Below are positions 1 through 8,825 of a DNA stretch of 64,000 nucleotides, piece after piece. How positions within the stretch are numbered: position 1 is the first letter of the stretch; every line of letters begins with the position of its first letter. Origin of the DNA: Tundrisphaera lichenicola (GTDB lineage Bacteria > Planctomycetota > Planctomycetia > Isosphaerales > Isosphaeraceae); NCBI RefSeq assembly GCF_051175385.1, contig NZ_CP195106.1, positions 2,294,001 through 2,358,000 of the forward strand, read 5' to 3'. Both the position numbers and the translations under genes were made by a program. Below the pieces are notes generated by a model. The model was given only the letters and a program-made list of their open reading frames with translations, was not told where the DNA came from and ran no database searches.

Positions 1-678
1 AATCACGAGACCGCTTACGTGATGGTCCTCCTGATCGACGAGCGGCCCGAAGAAGTCACCGACATGGAGCGATCGGTCAAGGGGCCGACCGCCGAGGTTA
101 TCTCCTCGACCTTCGACGAGCCCGCCAGCCGCCACATCCAGGTGGCCGAGATGGTCATCGAGAAGGCCAAGCGGATGGTCGAGTATGGTCGGGACGTGGT
201 GATCCTCCTCGACTCGATCACGAGGCTCGCGCGGGCCTACAACACCGAGGCCCCGCACTCTGGAAAGATCCTCACCGGCGGTATCGACGCCTCGGCGCTC
301 CAGAAGCCCAAGCGCTTCTTCGGGGCCGCCCGGAAGATCGAGGACGCCGGCAGCCTCACGATCCTGGCCACCGCCCTGGTCGACACCGGGAGCCGGATGG
401 ACGACGTGATCTTCGAGGAGTTCAAGGGAACCGGCAACATGGAACTCCACCTCGACCGGAGGCTGGTCGACAAGCGAGTCTGGCCCGCCATCGACGTCAA
501 CCGCTCGGGGACCCGCCGCGAAGAACTGCTGATGGACCCCGAAGAACTCCGCCGGGTCTGGATCCTCCGCCGGGTCCTTAACGACATGAACCCCGTCGAG
601 GCGATGGAGCTTCTCACCGGCCGGATGCGCAAGACCAAGTCCAATGCCGAGTTCCTGATGAGCATGAACCTTTCGTGA
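1..678 (+). CDS. rho: Transcription termination factor Rho (3' part, cut by window edge)
   Basis: Only the C-terminal 225 residues are present; the open frame runs off the left edge with no start. The visible part is the RecA-like ATPase core of Rho: LLIDERPEEVTDM, the Walker B segment VVILLDSITRLARAYN, the secondary RNA-binding Q/R-loop region around SGKILTGGID, and the conserved stretch from FFGAARKIEDAGSL through FEEFKGTGNMELHLDR. Rho is the hexameric RNA-dependent ATPase that ends transcription of untranslated RNAs. The C-terminus (FLMSMNLS) is where Rho normally ends, so the gene is complete on this side. No intrinsic terminator hairpin with a T-run follows. Identification is very secure. 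Confidence 0.97.
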   Translation, partial: NHETAYVMVLLIDERPEEVTDMERSVKGPTAEVISSTFDEPASRHIQVAEMVIEKAKRMVEYGRDVVILLDSITRLARAYNTEAPHSGKILTGGIDASALQKPKRFFGAARKIEDAGSLTILATALVDTGSRMDDVIFEEFKGTGNMELHLDRRLVDKRVWPAIDVNRSGTRREELLMDPEELRRVWILRRVLNDMNPVEAMELLTGRMRKTKSNAEFLMSMNLS

Positions 679-763
679 AACGCCGCGGCCAGGGCCCGCC
701 TCCTCGGACGATTCGAGCGGGGAGAGCGCGGCCGTGGCTGCTAATCCGAACGCAAGGTGTCCC

Positions 764-1429
764 ATGGCCACGACAACTCGTCAACGCTCACAAGTGGTGA
801 CGATTCATCGATTTCCCTATGAGGTCTATGCCCAGCTTTCCCAGGCCCCCGAGAATAGTCACCTTCGAATGGCCTACCACGACGGGGTCCTGGAAATAGT
901 GTCACCCATACTTTATGAGCATGAATTTGTATCGTCCAGGCTTAGATTGATCGTTGCTGTCATCGCCGAGAGGATGGGCCTCCCTTATCAAGGCGCCGAT
1001 TCTACGACCTTCCGAAGGAAGGGGGTCGGTCCTGCGGATGGCAAGGGCAAGGAACCCGATCAGAGCTTCTACATCACGAGCCTCGGCAGACTCCCTCGCC
1101 ATCGGAATCCCAATCTTGATGCAGGCGATCCCCCGCCGGATCTTTGGATCGAGGTCGACCACAGGGTCAGTTCCGCAGGTCGTCTCCCCGTCTACGCGGG
1201 GTTGGGGGTGCCCGAAGTTTGGAGGTATCGGGCCAGGCGGAAAACCTTGCAATTTCTCCGCTTGGTCGATGGCTCGTATGAGCCGATAGAGCATAGTCTC
1301 TGCCTTCCCAACCTCACTCCGACCATGGTATTGACGGCTCTAGCTCTGGGCGACGATCGATTCGAATACGAATGGCTCCCAATTCTCCGAGATTGGGTCG
1401 CTCGGACGATCCCCGCGGGCCAAGATTGA
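764..1429 (+). CDS. Uma2 family (DUF820) putative restriction-like endonuclease
   Basis: About 221 aa from the ATG at 764; a GTG at 734 with a better purine-rich upstream stretch (GGGGAGAG) would add ten residues. The layout is Uma2/DUF820, a PD-(D/E)XK-fold family: an N-terminal helix-rich part, HDGVLEIVSP-like text (here YHDGVLEIVSP), then EPDQSFYI, PPDLWIEVD and GVPEVWRY. The usual lysine after the EV motif is not obvious; the segment reads SSAGRLPVYAGLGVPEVW, as in a subset of the family. The role of these proteins is unknown; they are often multicopy in planctomycetes and cyanobacteria. The gene looks less GC-rich than its neighbours and sits alone between rho and ribH, which fits a mobile accessory gene. 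Confidence 0.85.
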   Translation: MATTTRQRSQVVTIHRFPYEVYAQLSQAPENSHLRMAYHDGVLEIVSPILYEHEFVSSRLRLIVAVIAERMGLPYQGADSTTFRRKGVGPADGKGKEPDQSFYITSLGRLPRHRNPNLDAGDPPPDLWIEVDHRVSSAGRLPVYAGLGVPEVWRYRARRKTLQFLRLVDGSYEPIEHSLCLPNLTPTMVLTALALGDDRFEYEWLPILRDWVARTIPAGQD

Positions 1430-1468
1430 TTCCTATTACCCGACTTATTCCCTCTGCGACTCGAGCCC

Positions 1469-1945
1469 ATGCCTACGATCGAAGGCGACTTTTCCCCTCC
1501 CCCTGGCCGGTTCGCGATCGTCGTCGCCCGGTTCAATTCGATGATCACCGAGGCCTTGCTGGCAGGGTGCAAGGACACCTTCGCCCGGCACGGAGTGCCC
1601 GACGATCGGCTCGACGTGGCCTGGGTCCCCGGCTCATTCGAGATCTCGTTGGTGGCCCGGAAGCTGGCCGAGACCGGCCAGTACTCGGCGATCATTTGCC
1701 TGGGCTGCGTGATCCGAGGGGAAACCGGCCACTACGACCACGTCGCCGGCCAGGCGGCCGGTGGAGTCCTCCAGGCTGGGCTCTCGACCGGAGTTCCCGT
1801 GATCTTCGGTGTGCTGACGACCGAGACTGTCGAGCAGGCCCTCAACCGGGCTGGGCTGAAGGCAGGCAACAAGGGAGTCGACTCCGCCCTGGCGGCGATC
1901 GAGATGGTCAACCTGTTGAGGAAGATCGGGAGGTCCGAGGGCTGA
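1469..1945 (+). CDS. ribH: 6,7-dimethyl-8-ribityllumazine synthase
   Basis: 158 aa, normal length for lumazine synthase, which condenses 5-amino-6-ribitylaminouracil with 3,4-dihydroxy-2-butanone 4-phosphate in the penultimate step of riboflavin synthesis. Signature segments are all visible: FAIVVARFN near the N-terminus, WVPGSFEISL, LGCVIRGETGHYDHV, VIFGVLTTETVEQA and the C-terminal NKGVDSALAAIEMV. Most lumazine synthases form 60-mer or pentameric shells. The gene stands alone on the plus strand, 39 bp after the Uma2 gene, with the convergent pcm gene downstream; no other riboflavin gene is in the window. Confidence 0.97.
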   Translation: MPTIEGDFSPPPGRFAIVVARFNSMITEALLAGCKDTFARHGVPDDRLDVAWVPGSFEISLVARKLAETGQYSAIICLGCVIRGETGHYDHVAGQAAGGVLQAGLSTGVPVIFGVLTTETVEQALNRAGLKAGNKGVDSALAAIEMVNLLRKIGRSEG

Positions 1946-2018
1946 ATCGGTTTCCGTTCGATCGTGAGGACGGCTGGTCGGGCAGAACCGATCCTACCCA
2001 AGAGTCATAGCCGCCCCT

Positions 2019-2684
2019 TCACCCGGAATCACCCCCACCCTCCTCACCCCAACCTTCTTGACCGATCAATTTGACGAAATGGCAAGGGAGGACGGTTCGT
2101 AATTTCGCGATTCCACCGATCTTGCGAACGACCGTCAACTGCTGGAGTCGGTCGTCTCCCAGGGGCGCGACGAGGATTCCACCTTCGTTTAGTTGTTGGA
2201 ACAAGGAAGTCGGCAATTCGGGGGCACCGGCCGTGATCAGGATCCGGTCGAATGGGGCCATCTCCGTCCAGCCGAGCGTCCCGTCACCAATCCGGTAGTG
2301 GATGTTTTCCAGCCCAAGCCCGTCCAGCACCCCGCGAGCCCGGAGGGAAAGCTCGCCATGGCGCTCGACGGTGAAGACCTCTCGCGCCAGGTGGGCCAGG
2401 ACCGCCGTCTGATATCCGCTGCCGGTCCCGATCTCCAGGACGCTTTCGGAGCCGGTCAAGCCAAGCTCCAGAGTCATCACCGCGACCATGAACGGCTGGC
2501 TGATCGTCTGGTCCAGCCCGATCTCGACCGCCCGGTCTTCGCAGGCCAGCTTCCTCGTGTCGGGGGGGACGAAGCGAGGTCGAGGGACCTTGCCCAGGGC
2601 CTCCAGGACTCGTCGGTCGCGAATGCCCTTGGCACGGACCTGACGAACGATCGACGCCGCAGACGAATCACGCGGACTGGGCAT
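2019..2684 (-). CDS. pcm: Protein-L-isoaspartate O-methyltransferase
   Basis: 221 aa. This enzyme transfers a methyl group from S-adenosylmethionine to isoaspartyl residues so damaged proteins can be repaired. Features: RGIRDRRVLEALGKVPR-like N-terminal helix (here KGIRDRRVLEALGKVPR), AVEIGLDQTISQPFMVA (the conserved QTISQP motif), VLEIGTGSGYQTAVLA (SAM motif I) and GGILVAPLG with QLTVVRK at the C-terminal side. The start overlaps the last 17 bases of recJ upstream, so the two genes are probably cotranscribed and translationally coupled. The last residues (EEGGGDSG) are a non-conserved acidic tail. Confidence 0.95.
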   Translation of the reverse strand: MPSPRDSSAASIVRQVRAKGIRDRRVLEALGKVPRPRFVPPDTRKLACEDRAVEIGLDQTISQPFMVAVMTLELGLTGSESVLEIGTGSGYQTAVLAHLAREVFTVERHGELSLRARGVLDGLGLENIHYRIGDGTLGWTEMAPFDRILITAGAPELPTSLFQQLNEGGILVAPLGDDRLQQLTVVRKIGGIAKLRTVLPCHFVKLIGQEGWGEEGGGDSG

Positions 2685-4425
2685 GACCCTCTTCCTCCTC
2701 CAGCCGGAAGTCTTTCAGTTCCAGCTGCACGGACTTTCTTCCTTGCCAATCATTGATCGAAGGGTGGAAAGCGACCGAGCAAAGCGTTCCCGACTTCAGG
2801 ACCTTCCCCCGATCGGCCAGGTTGAAACCGATTGCTTTGATCTGGCTGTCCCCCTGAGCAAAGCCAAGCTGGAGGTGATTCTTTCGCTCGCCGACCGCCC
2901 TCGGATCGCCGATGACCCTGACCCGGTTGGCCACCAGGAGCGGCCTTGGATTGCCGACCCCATGAGGTTCGAGGGCCTCGATCGCCTGGACCACGCGAAG
3001 TGTCAACGATCCCAGGGGAACCTCGGCATCAATCAGGATCGACTTCTGTAATTGTTCCGGAGAGAGGGCCCTCGTGCAATGGGTTTCGAAGGCCTCAGCG
3101 AACGCTTCGAAGCGGTCGCGGGGGAGTTTCAGGCCCGCCGCGGCGGCATGGCCTCCGAATGTGGTGAGCCCGTCGGAACAGGCGTGGATCGCCTCGTAGA
3201 GGTCGAAGCCGGCGATCGAACGCGCCGAGCCTTGCCCTTGATCGGCGTTGAGCGCGACGACGATCGCCGGACGGTGGAAGGTCTCGGCCAGTCGACCCGC
3301 GACGATTCCGATGACGCCGGGGTGCCAACCTTCGCGGCCCAGGACGATCGCCCCTCGACCATTGAGGCCACCCTGCTTGGCAATCATCTCATGGGCCTCG
3401 TCGATGATCCGGCGTTCCACCTCCTGGCGCTGCTTGTTGCAGAGATCGAGGGCCTCGGCATGCTTCCGGGCGAGCTCGGGATCGTCGGTCGTCAGCATCT
3501 CGACGGCCTGCATCGCCCGCTCCAACCGGCCGGCGGCGTTGATCCGGGGGGCCAGGCCGAAACCGATATTGCCCGTGCTCAGGCTCTTACCCAGGAACCC
3601 GGAGACCTCGATCAACGCCTTCAGGCCTTCGTTCCTGGATTGGGCTAGTTCCAAGAGCCCGTTGTGGATCAAGAGTCGGTTCTCGCCCTTGATCGGCATC
3701 ACGTCGGCGACGGTGGCCATGGCAACCAGGCCGATCGAACGGATCAGGAAATCACGGAGATGCGGCGAGGCCCGCTTTCCGTCCCCGAACGACTTGCAGA
3801 TTTGCCAGGCCAGCTTGAAGGCGACCCCACACCCGCAAAGGTCGCCGAAAGGATAGAGACTTCCGGGGAGACGGGGATGGACCAGAACGTCGGCCTCGGG
3901 GAGTTCGAGGCCCAGCGTATGATGATCGGTGACGATGAATTCGAGGCCAAGTTCGCGGGCCAGCTTCGCCTCCCGAACCGCGGAGATCCCACAATCGACG
4001 GTCACGATGAGGTCGGCCCGATGCTCGGTCGCCAACGTCCGGAGAGCCTCGGCATTGACTCCGTAACCTTCGTCGACCCGATGCGGGATGTAATACTCGA
4101 CGTCGCTGGCCCCGGCCAGTCGGAGGCAGTCCCAGAGAATCGTGGTCCCGCAGACGCCATCAACGTCGTAGTCGCCATAAATGACGATCTTCCGACGATC
4201 GCGAATTGCACGAACGATCCGATCGGCGGCCTCGATCACGCCGGGTAATGACTCGGGATCGTGGAGCCCGACCAGCCTGCGGTCGAAGAACGTCGCGGCT
4301 TCCGAAGCGTTTTGTACCCCGCGGTTCAGGAGAATCTGGGCCACCAGGGGCGAGAGGTTGGCCTCGCGGCTCAGGAGTGCCACCCGGTCGGCATCGAACG
4401 GCCGGAGTCGCCATCGCGTGTTCAT
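2668..4425 (-). CDS. recJ: Single-stranded-DNA-specific exonuclease RecJ
   Basis: 585 aa from the ATG at 4425, giving the usual RecJ opening (MNTRWRLRPFD); the longer open frame to 4479 adds 18 residues that do not look conserved. RecJ degrades single-stranded DNA 5' to 3' in recombination and mismatch repair. DHH-family metal motifs are clear: VIYGDYDVDGVCGTTI, VTVDCGIS, FIVTDHHTLG, then GFGLAPRINAAGRL; the DHHA1 part has GWHPGVIGIVAGRLAE and TFGGHAAAAGLKL, followed by an OB-fold region. It is slightly longer than E. coli RecJ. It runs into pcm with a 17-bp overlap. Confidence 0.96.
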   Translation of the reverse strand: MNTRWRLRPFDADRVALLSREANLSPLVAQILLNRGVQNASEAATFFDRRLVGLHDPESLPGVIEAADRIVRAIRDRRKIVIYGDYDVDGVCGTTILWDCLRLAGASDVEYYIPHRVDEGYGVNAEALRTLATEHRADLIVTVDCGISAVREAKLARELGLEFIVTDHHTLGLELPEADVLVHPRLPGSLYPFGDLCGCGVAFKLAWQICKSFGDGKRASPHLRDFLIRSIGLVAMATVADVMPIKGENRLLIHNGLLELAQSRNEGLKALIEVSGFLGKSLSTGNIGFGLAPRINAAGRLERAMQAVEMLTTDDPELARKHAEALDLCNKQRQEVERRIIDEAHEMIAKQGGLNGRGAIVLGREGWHPGVIGIVAGRLAETFHRPAIVVALNADQGQGSARSIAGFDLYEAIHACSDGLTTFGGHAAAAGLKLPRDRFEAFAEAFETHCTRALSPEQLQKSILIDAEVPLGSLTLRVVQAIEALEPHGVGNPRPLLVANRVRVIGDPRAVGERKNHLQLGFAQGDSQIKAIGFNLADRGKVLKSGTLCSVAFHPSINDWQGRKSVQLELKDFRLEEEEGHAQSA

Positions 4426-4488
4426 TGGCGGACGGTTCCGGGTGTGGGAGAGGGCCAACCTTCGGCCCCAATAATCCACTATACCCGA

Positions 4489-6030
4489 TCAGAACCAGCG
4501 ACGTCGCCAGGCGAGCCAGCCCATGCCCAGGGGGGTTGCCAGCATGACCGAGCAGGCCAGCCAGAAAATCAGGGACTTCGGCAGTCCGGGCCGGGTGAAC
4601 ATCAAGGTATCGCCGAAGAAGTTCATCCCGAAGAAACCCGCCACGAACGTCATCGGGAGAAACATGACGTTCACCAGCGTCAGGGCCTTCATGATGTCGT
4701 TGGTCCGGTTCGAGACCACCGAGAGATAGGTATCGAGTGCCCCCGCGATCAGGTCGCGCAGGCTCTCGACGATGTCATGAATCCGGACCAGGTGATCGAA
4801 GACATCCCGGAAATAAACCCGATGCTCCGGGTCGATCCGCCCGATCGGGTCGCGGGCCAGGCGATTCAAGACTTCTCGCATTGGGATCACGGTCCGGTGG
4901 ATCCGGAGCGCCGAGCGTTTGACCTGGAAGATCTTCTGGAGAGTCTTCGGCGTCGGGACGGCGAAGACCTCGTCCTGAGCGTCGTCGATGGCATCGTCGA
5001 GGTGATTGATCGCCGGCAGGAATTCGGCCACGATGTCGTCCAGGAACCGATAAAGCAGGTGATCGGCCCCGTGCTTGAGGCGATTCTGCGGCTCGCGGAC
5101 CAGGTTCAACCGATGTCGTTCCAGGGCTTCGATCGCCTCATTGTGGTAGGTGAGCAGGTAGTTCGCCCCCAGGAAGACGTCGAGTTCGTGGAGGCGAAGA
5201 TCGTCGGTCTCGGGGTCGAAGTCGATCGTGTCTGTGACCAGGTAGAGATAGTCGCCCCAGTCGTCAAGCCTCGGGACGTGGCAATCCTGGAGAGCATCCT
5301 CGATGGCGAGCGGATGGAATCGGAAGACGTCGCGTAGTAACGCCTCGACGCTGGCGTTGTTGGCCGACTCGATGTCCTCAATGTCCACCCAGAGGACTCC
5401 GCCCTCGTCGGCAACGGCCTCGGGTATCTTCGATGACGGCCAGTCGAGATGGATCGAGCCCTCCCCATCGCGGTAAATCACGCGGATACGAGGGAGGGGT
5501 CGAGGAGGGGTGTCCGGCGTCCGATCTTCGACCAACAGGCCGGAAAACCCATCTCGCTCGGACTTCCCATTCGATCGCCTTCGACGCCGGCGGCCCGTGC
5601 GCTTCGAGAGGCCCGCGCGGGTCGCCTCCTCGATCAGGTCGAAGATCAGTTCCACCTCCGGCCGATCCGGGATGTTCCGACGGATCGGCGAGCGAACCGC
5701 CTCGAACATCCGCGGGCTGGCCGGTCCGACCGTGGTGGGGATCGACCCCACCGGAATTTGATCCAGCCCGATCACGACGCGACCGACCGGGACCTTATCC
5801 GAACGAAAGCTCCCGTCGGGTTGGATCCGGGCGATCCGCAGATTACCTCGAGTACCCTCGTTCGGGATGAACTGAATCCAACCCCCGCCGACGGGCGATC
5901 GACCCATCCGGATCATCCCGCGGACCGAGGTGGAGGGAGGGTGCTCCGGGCCGAGTTCCTCGGAACACCCGATCGACAGCAAGGCCAACGCGACCAGGAG
6001 CCGACCCGGGAATCGAGCGTACGCGACCAT
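4489..6030 (-). CDS. Lipoprotein-like module fused in frame to a CorA-family Mg2+/Co2+ transporter
   Basis: An unbroken 513-aa frame from the ATG at 6030. Residues 1-25 form a lipoprotein signal with lipobox (LALLSIGC). The next ~100 residues look like the planctomycete carboxypeptidase-regulatory-like lipoproteins (VRGMIRMGRSPVGGGWIQF, PDGSFRSDKVPVGRVVIGL). A basic linker with six arginines follows, then a complete CorA domain: IRVIYRDGEG start, FRFHPLAIEDALQD, the long helical stalk, and a C-terminal pair of membrane helices with the ion-selectivity motif GMNFFG (YGMNF in most CorA). The CorA part alone would be 330 aa from a GTG at 5481, the family's normal length. The export signal conflicts with the cytoplasmic N-domain of CorA, so two overlapping translation products or a lost stop codon are possible. 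The transporter identity is secure; the fusion is not. Confidence 0.75.
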   Translation of the reverse strand: MVAYARFPGRLLVALALLSIGCSEELGPEHPPSTSVRGMIRMGRSPVGGGWIQFIPNEGTRGNLRIARIQPDGSFRSDKVPVGRVVIGLDQIPVGSIPTTVGPASPRMFEAVRSPIRRNIPDRPEVELIFDLIEEATRAGLSKRTGRRRRRRSNGKSERDGFSGLLVEDRTPDTPPRPLPRIRVIYRDGEGSIHLDWPSSKIPEAVADEGGVLWVDIEDIESANNASVEALLRDVFRFHPLAIEDALQDCHVPRLDDWGDYLYLVTDTIDFDPETDDLRLHELDVFLGANYLLTYHNEAIEALERHRLNLVREPQNRLKHGADHLLYRFLDDIVAEFLPAINHLDDAIDDAQDEVFAVPTPKTLQKIFQVKRSALRIHRTVIPMREVLNRLARDPIGRIDPEHRVYFRDVFDHLVRIHDIVESLRDLIAGALDTYLSVVSNRTNDIMKALTLVNVMFLPMTFVAGFFGMNFFGDTLMFTRPGLPKSLIFWLACSVMLATPLGMGWLAWRRRWF

Positions 6031-6046
6031 TCCCAACTCCCTCGGG

Positions 6047-6694
6047 TCAAGGTCCCGGTTCGGCGGAAATCGAGCGACCGATCCAACGAGAGGCGGAAAG
6101 CCTGGCCGAATCCCAGGCCTTCGCATCCTCCGGATCGAGGATAGAACGACTTTCCGGGAGGTCAATCAGCCGACCCCCGCGACTCCCTCGACCGGGGAAA
6201 GGTCCGAGCGGACCCCGGCAAACGAAAAAATAACCCCCAACTCGTCGATCGGAAGGAAGCCGGCCCGTGGAGCCGACCACCACCAGAGTCCCGCCCGACT
6301 GGGCCAGGCCAGCCCGATGCCCGACCGGACCATCCACGATCAGGAGGCCGCCCGCCTGTCCGTATCCTGCGGCATCACCCGCCGAGCCGAGGATTACCAG
6401 GGTTCCTGCCCGGAGTCCTCGGCCAGCCCCGTCGGCGGTCGAACCTCGGGCGAGGATCACCAGGCCCGGTGCGTTCAGTCCCGCCCCAAGCTCCGGGCCG
6501 GTCCGACCCAGGATCTCGATGGTGGCTTGCCACGCGCCGTTCAGCCCCGAGGCCAGGAGCCGCTGGCCTTCGGCACCTTCCAGGCGGATCCTGGGATGCC
6601 CCTGATCCAATAGCGTGGCTACTTCGGAATTGATCCGCTGGTAATCGCGAATCTCGGGTATATTCAGCGAAGGCGGTTCAGGTTCGTCGTCCAC
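6047..6694 (-). CDS. GXGXG-motif protein (glutamate synthase domain 3-like / FwdC-like beta-helix)
   Basis: 215 aa. The core is a right-handed beta-helix of the type found at the C-terminus of the glutamate synthase large subunit and in formylmethanofuran dehydrogenase subunit C. Repeats of the GxxGxxxG pattern are seen: EILGRTGPELGAGLNAPGL, RGSTADGAGRGLRAGTLVI, GSAGDAAGYGQAGGLLIV, GPVGHRAGLAQSGGTLVVVG. The N-terminal part (EIRDYQRINSEVATLL) resembles the lead-in of the GltB domain. It lacks the amidotransferase and synthase domains, so it is a stand-alone structural or channel subunit rather than an enzyme. It starts 1 bp after the HEAT-repeat gene stop (6696) and is upstream of the CorA gene. 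Substrate and partners are unknown. Confidence 0.7.
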   Translation of the reverse strand: MDDEPEPPSLNIPEIRDYQRINSEVATLLDQGHPRIRLEGAEGQRLLASGLNGAWQATIEILGRTGPELGAGLNAPGLVILARGSTADGAGRGLRAGTLVILGSAGDAAGYGQAGGLLIVDGPVGHRAGLAQSGGTLVVVGSTGRLPSDRRVGGYFFVCRGPLGPFPGRGSRGGRLIDLPESRSILDPEDAKAWDSARLSASRWIGRSISAEPGP

Positions 6695-6695
6695 T

Positions 6696-8147
6696 TCAAG
6701 GGCCGCCAGCGCCGGCCACCTGGGCCGTGTGCGGGGGGAACTCCGGACCGTCGGGAATGAGCCGACGAGTTTTGGGATTCGCCTGGGAGATCTGACTTTT
6801 CAGGCTGGCCACCTTCGCTTCAAGGTCATCGCGCTTCGTCTTCTGGGCAACGCCTCCCGCGCGTATTAGCTCATAGGACTCGCGGGCCACTTCCTTGATG
6901 TTATTCTCGACCTGCGTCAAGAAGCCCTTGGCTGAGGCCAGCCCCGGATGGGTGGAGCGAAGGATCCCCGAGTCGGAGATTCCTTCCTGACCGGACAGGG
7001 CCGGAAATACCTGGAAAATCAAGAGGCTGGTCAACTGACCGGCTCGGTCCTTGCTCCGATCAAAGTTGTCGGCGTTCGTGTCGAACTGGTTGACGATCCT
7101 CTGCCCCAGATTAACGGCAAGTTCGCCGATCTCCTGACCGAGCAACTCGAAATTCATCGGGGAAATCTGAGGGGGATACCTCATCACCCCCAGGGCCCAG
7201 GCGGCCCAGGCACGGACTTCCGGCCGAGCATCCCGATCGGACAGGAACCGCATCGCCACCGAGGCGGCGTCGATCGGCTTTCGGACCTTGCTGTAAGCCA
7301 GTCGGAGCGAACCCAGGGCTTCCAGGGCCCTCATCTGGACCGGCCAGGGAAGCTTGGGATCGCTATCAAGGAGAGCAATCAGAGCGTCGGTCGCCTCGAT
7401 CGTCTTGTTGGCATCCAGATTCACCCGGCCCTGTTGGGCCGCATTGGTCAGGCCCCGAGCCGCCCACATCTTGACCCAGACGACCTGATCCGTCTTCTTG
7501 ACCTGTTCGGTGTAGAGGTCGAGGGCATTTGAGGCGGTGCTCCCGGAGTCACCCAGGATGATCATCGCGTCGATTCTCGAGTACAGGTTGTTGTCGAGAA
7601 TCTTGACGAGCGACGAGTCGAATAGGGCCCGACTGTAAGCCGCGAGGAAATTGGTCTGATTGGTCGCCCGAGCCCGGACCATCGGGTCCTTGAGGGCGTC
7701 GACGGCATTCTCTAGACCACGTGCGACGTTCGTCTGATTCTTGCCCGAAGGATTAGTCAGCGCATTGATATAGTCGCGCTTGGTCAACTCGGTCGCGAAG
7801 AATTCAACATACCGTCGCAGGAAGGCCGGATCGACGGCCATGGCACCGGTCGCCATCGCGGTGATCTTGGACGTATCCGCTCCCCCGGCCCCCAGTCGAA
7901 TCGGCTGGCCGACGTAATTGATCGGTTCGATCTTGGCCAAGGCCTCCTTGGCAATCGGATCGAGGAAGATCTCGGCACTAGGCCTCACGACTTCTTCGAG
8001 GGAGGACTTGGCCTCGTCGGGCTTCGCCGAACCGGGGTCCTGAGCGATGGCCAGTGATACGGTACCGATCATCGAGATGATCGTCGCGATCACCGTCCAG
8101 ACCCACGAGAGACCCCGCGGCATCCTCGGCGCGAACGCTTGGGACAT
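6696..8147 (-). CDS. Exported HEAT-like repeat protein of unknown function
   Basis: 483 aa. A signal peptide is visible (basic MSQAFAPRMPRG, hydrophobic core VIATIISMIGTVSLAIA, cleavage near AIAQ). The mature part is almost all alpha-helical, with paired-helix repeats such as VWVKMWAARGLTNAA, PVQMRALEALGSLRLAY and PEVRAWAAWALGVMRY, typical of HEAT repeats; these usually make protein-protein surfaces. A C-terminal coiled coil (DDLEAKVASLKSQIS) precedes a proline-rich end. No catalytic motif is seen. It is the first gene of a tight minus-strand group with the GXGXG protein, separated by 1 bp. I recognise the type from planctomycete genomes but not a named family. Confidence 0.75.
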   Translation of the reverse strand: MSQAFAPRMPRGLSWVWTVIATIISMIGTVSLAIAQDPGSAKPDEAKSSLEEVVRPSAEIFLDPIAKEALAKIEPINYVGQPIRLGAGGADTSKITAMATGAMAVDPAFLRRYVEFFATELTKRDYINALTNPSGKNQTNVARGLENAVDALKDPMVRARATNQTNFLAAYSRALFDSSLVKILDNNLYSRIDAMIILGDSGSTASNALDLYTEQVKKTDQVVWVKMWAARGLTNAAQQGRVNLDANKTIEATDALIALLDSDPKLPWPVQMRALEALGSLRLAYSKVRKPIDAASVAMRFLSDRDARPEVRAWAAWALGVMRYPPQISPMNFELLGQEIGELAVNLGQRIVNQFDTNADNFDRSKDRAGQLTSLLIFQVFPALSGQEGISDSGILRSTHPGLASAKGFLTQVENNIKEVARESYELIRAGGVAQKTKRDDLEAKVASLKSQISQANPKTRRLIPDGPEFPPHTAQVAGAGGP

Positions 8148-8825
8148 GTTCGAGAACCTTTGGGTTGGATCCCCAACGCCGGGTGGCTGGCGGGTGGATC
8201 GGTCGTGGGTGATTGGCTCGAATTGGAGTTGAATATCACAGATCGGGGCGGCACGAAAGGCCCCCCCGAAGTGTAGACGGCACCGCCATCCCAGGAAATC
8301 GACTCGAACGCTACCCGATCCGGCAACGCTCCGGCAATCGAGACAACGAATGTTCGATCGAATGGTTTCAAGTTAACCCGCTAACTAACGAGTGTCAAGT
8401 CTCGCGGAAGCTTCGCTGGCTCTCCCAGCCTATGCAGTTTAACATGGCGTGGGAACATTTGCGAATTCGGATTGATCCGCCAATGTTTCCGCTACTTGGA
8501 CGTTCCGAAATCCGGGCGCGTTCCCTTGTTAGCTCAAATTACCATTTGGGCTCGGACTGGGACCGATAACTGGGTCTTTGACTTTCCGGAAATCTCGTGG
8601 GTATTCCTGGGCTCTTTAAAATCTCCAGCGAAAAGGAGTTTGCCGGATGGGACTCTGGGGTCAGATATTCGCGGAATCGGTCATTCGGCTTCGGGATGAA
8701 TACGCTTGCCGGTATCGGTCGCAACTCCTATCCTGTTCGTAATACTTTCGCGAGAGACCCGCCTGAAGCCTGGACGAACGCCCACCGCCCGGCCCGATCC
8801 CGCCTGCCCAGGAGCCGCATCGGCC
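8148..8825. other. Intergenic region between divergent genes
   Basis: 678 bp separating the leftward HEAT-repeat gene from the rightward cytochrome gene. Short open frames cross it, but none has convincing codon usage, a recognisable product or a ribosome binding site. It is visibly more AT-rich in the middle (about 8380-8650) than the flanking genes, as expected for a promoter region serving both directions. I could not assign a specific promoter, riboswitch or hairpin. Confidence 0.4.

Noticed and set aside
8213..8569. 118-codon plus-strand frame between the HEAT-repeat and cytochrome genes
   Set aside because: Composition and lack of motifs indicate a chance frame in a promoter region.
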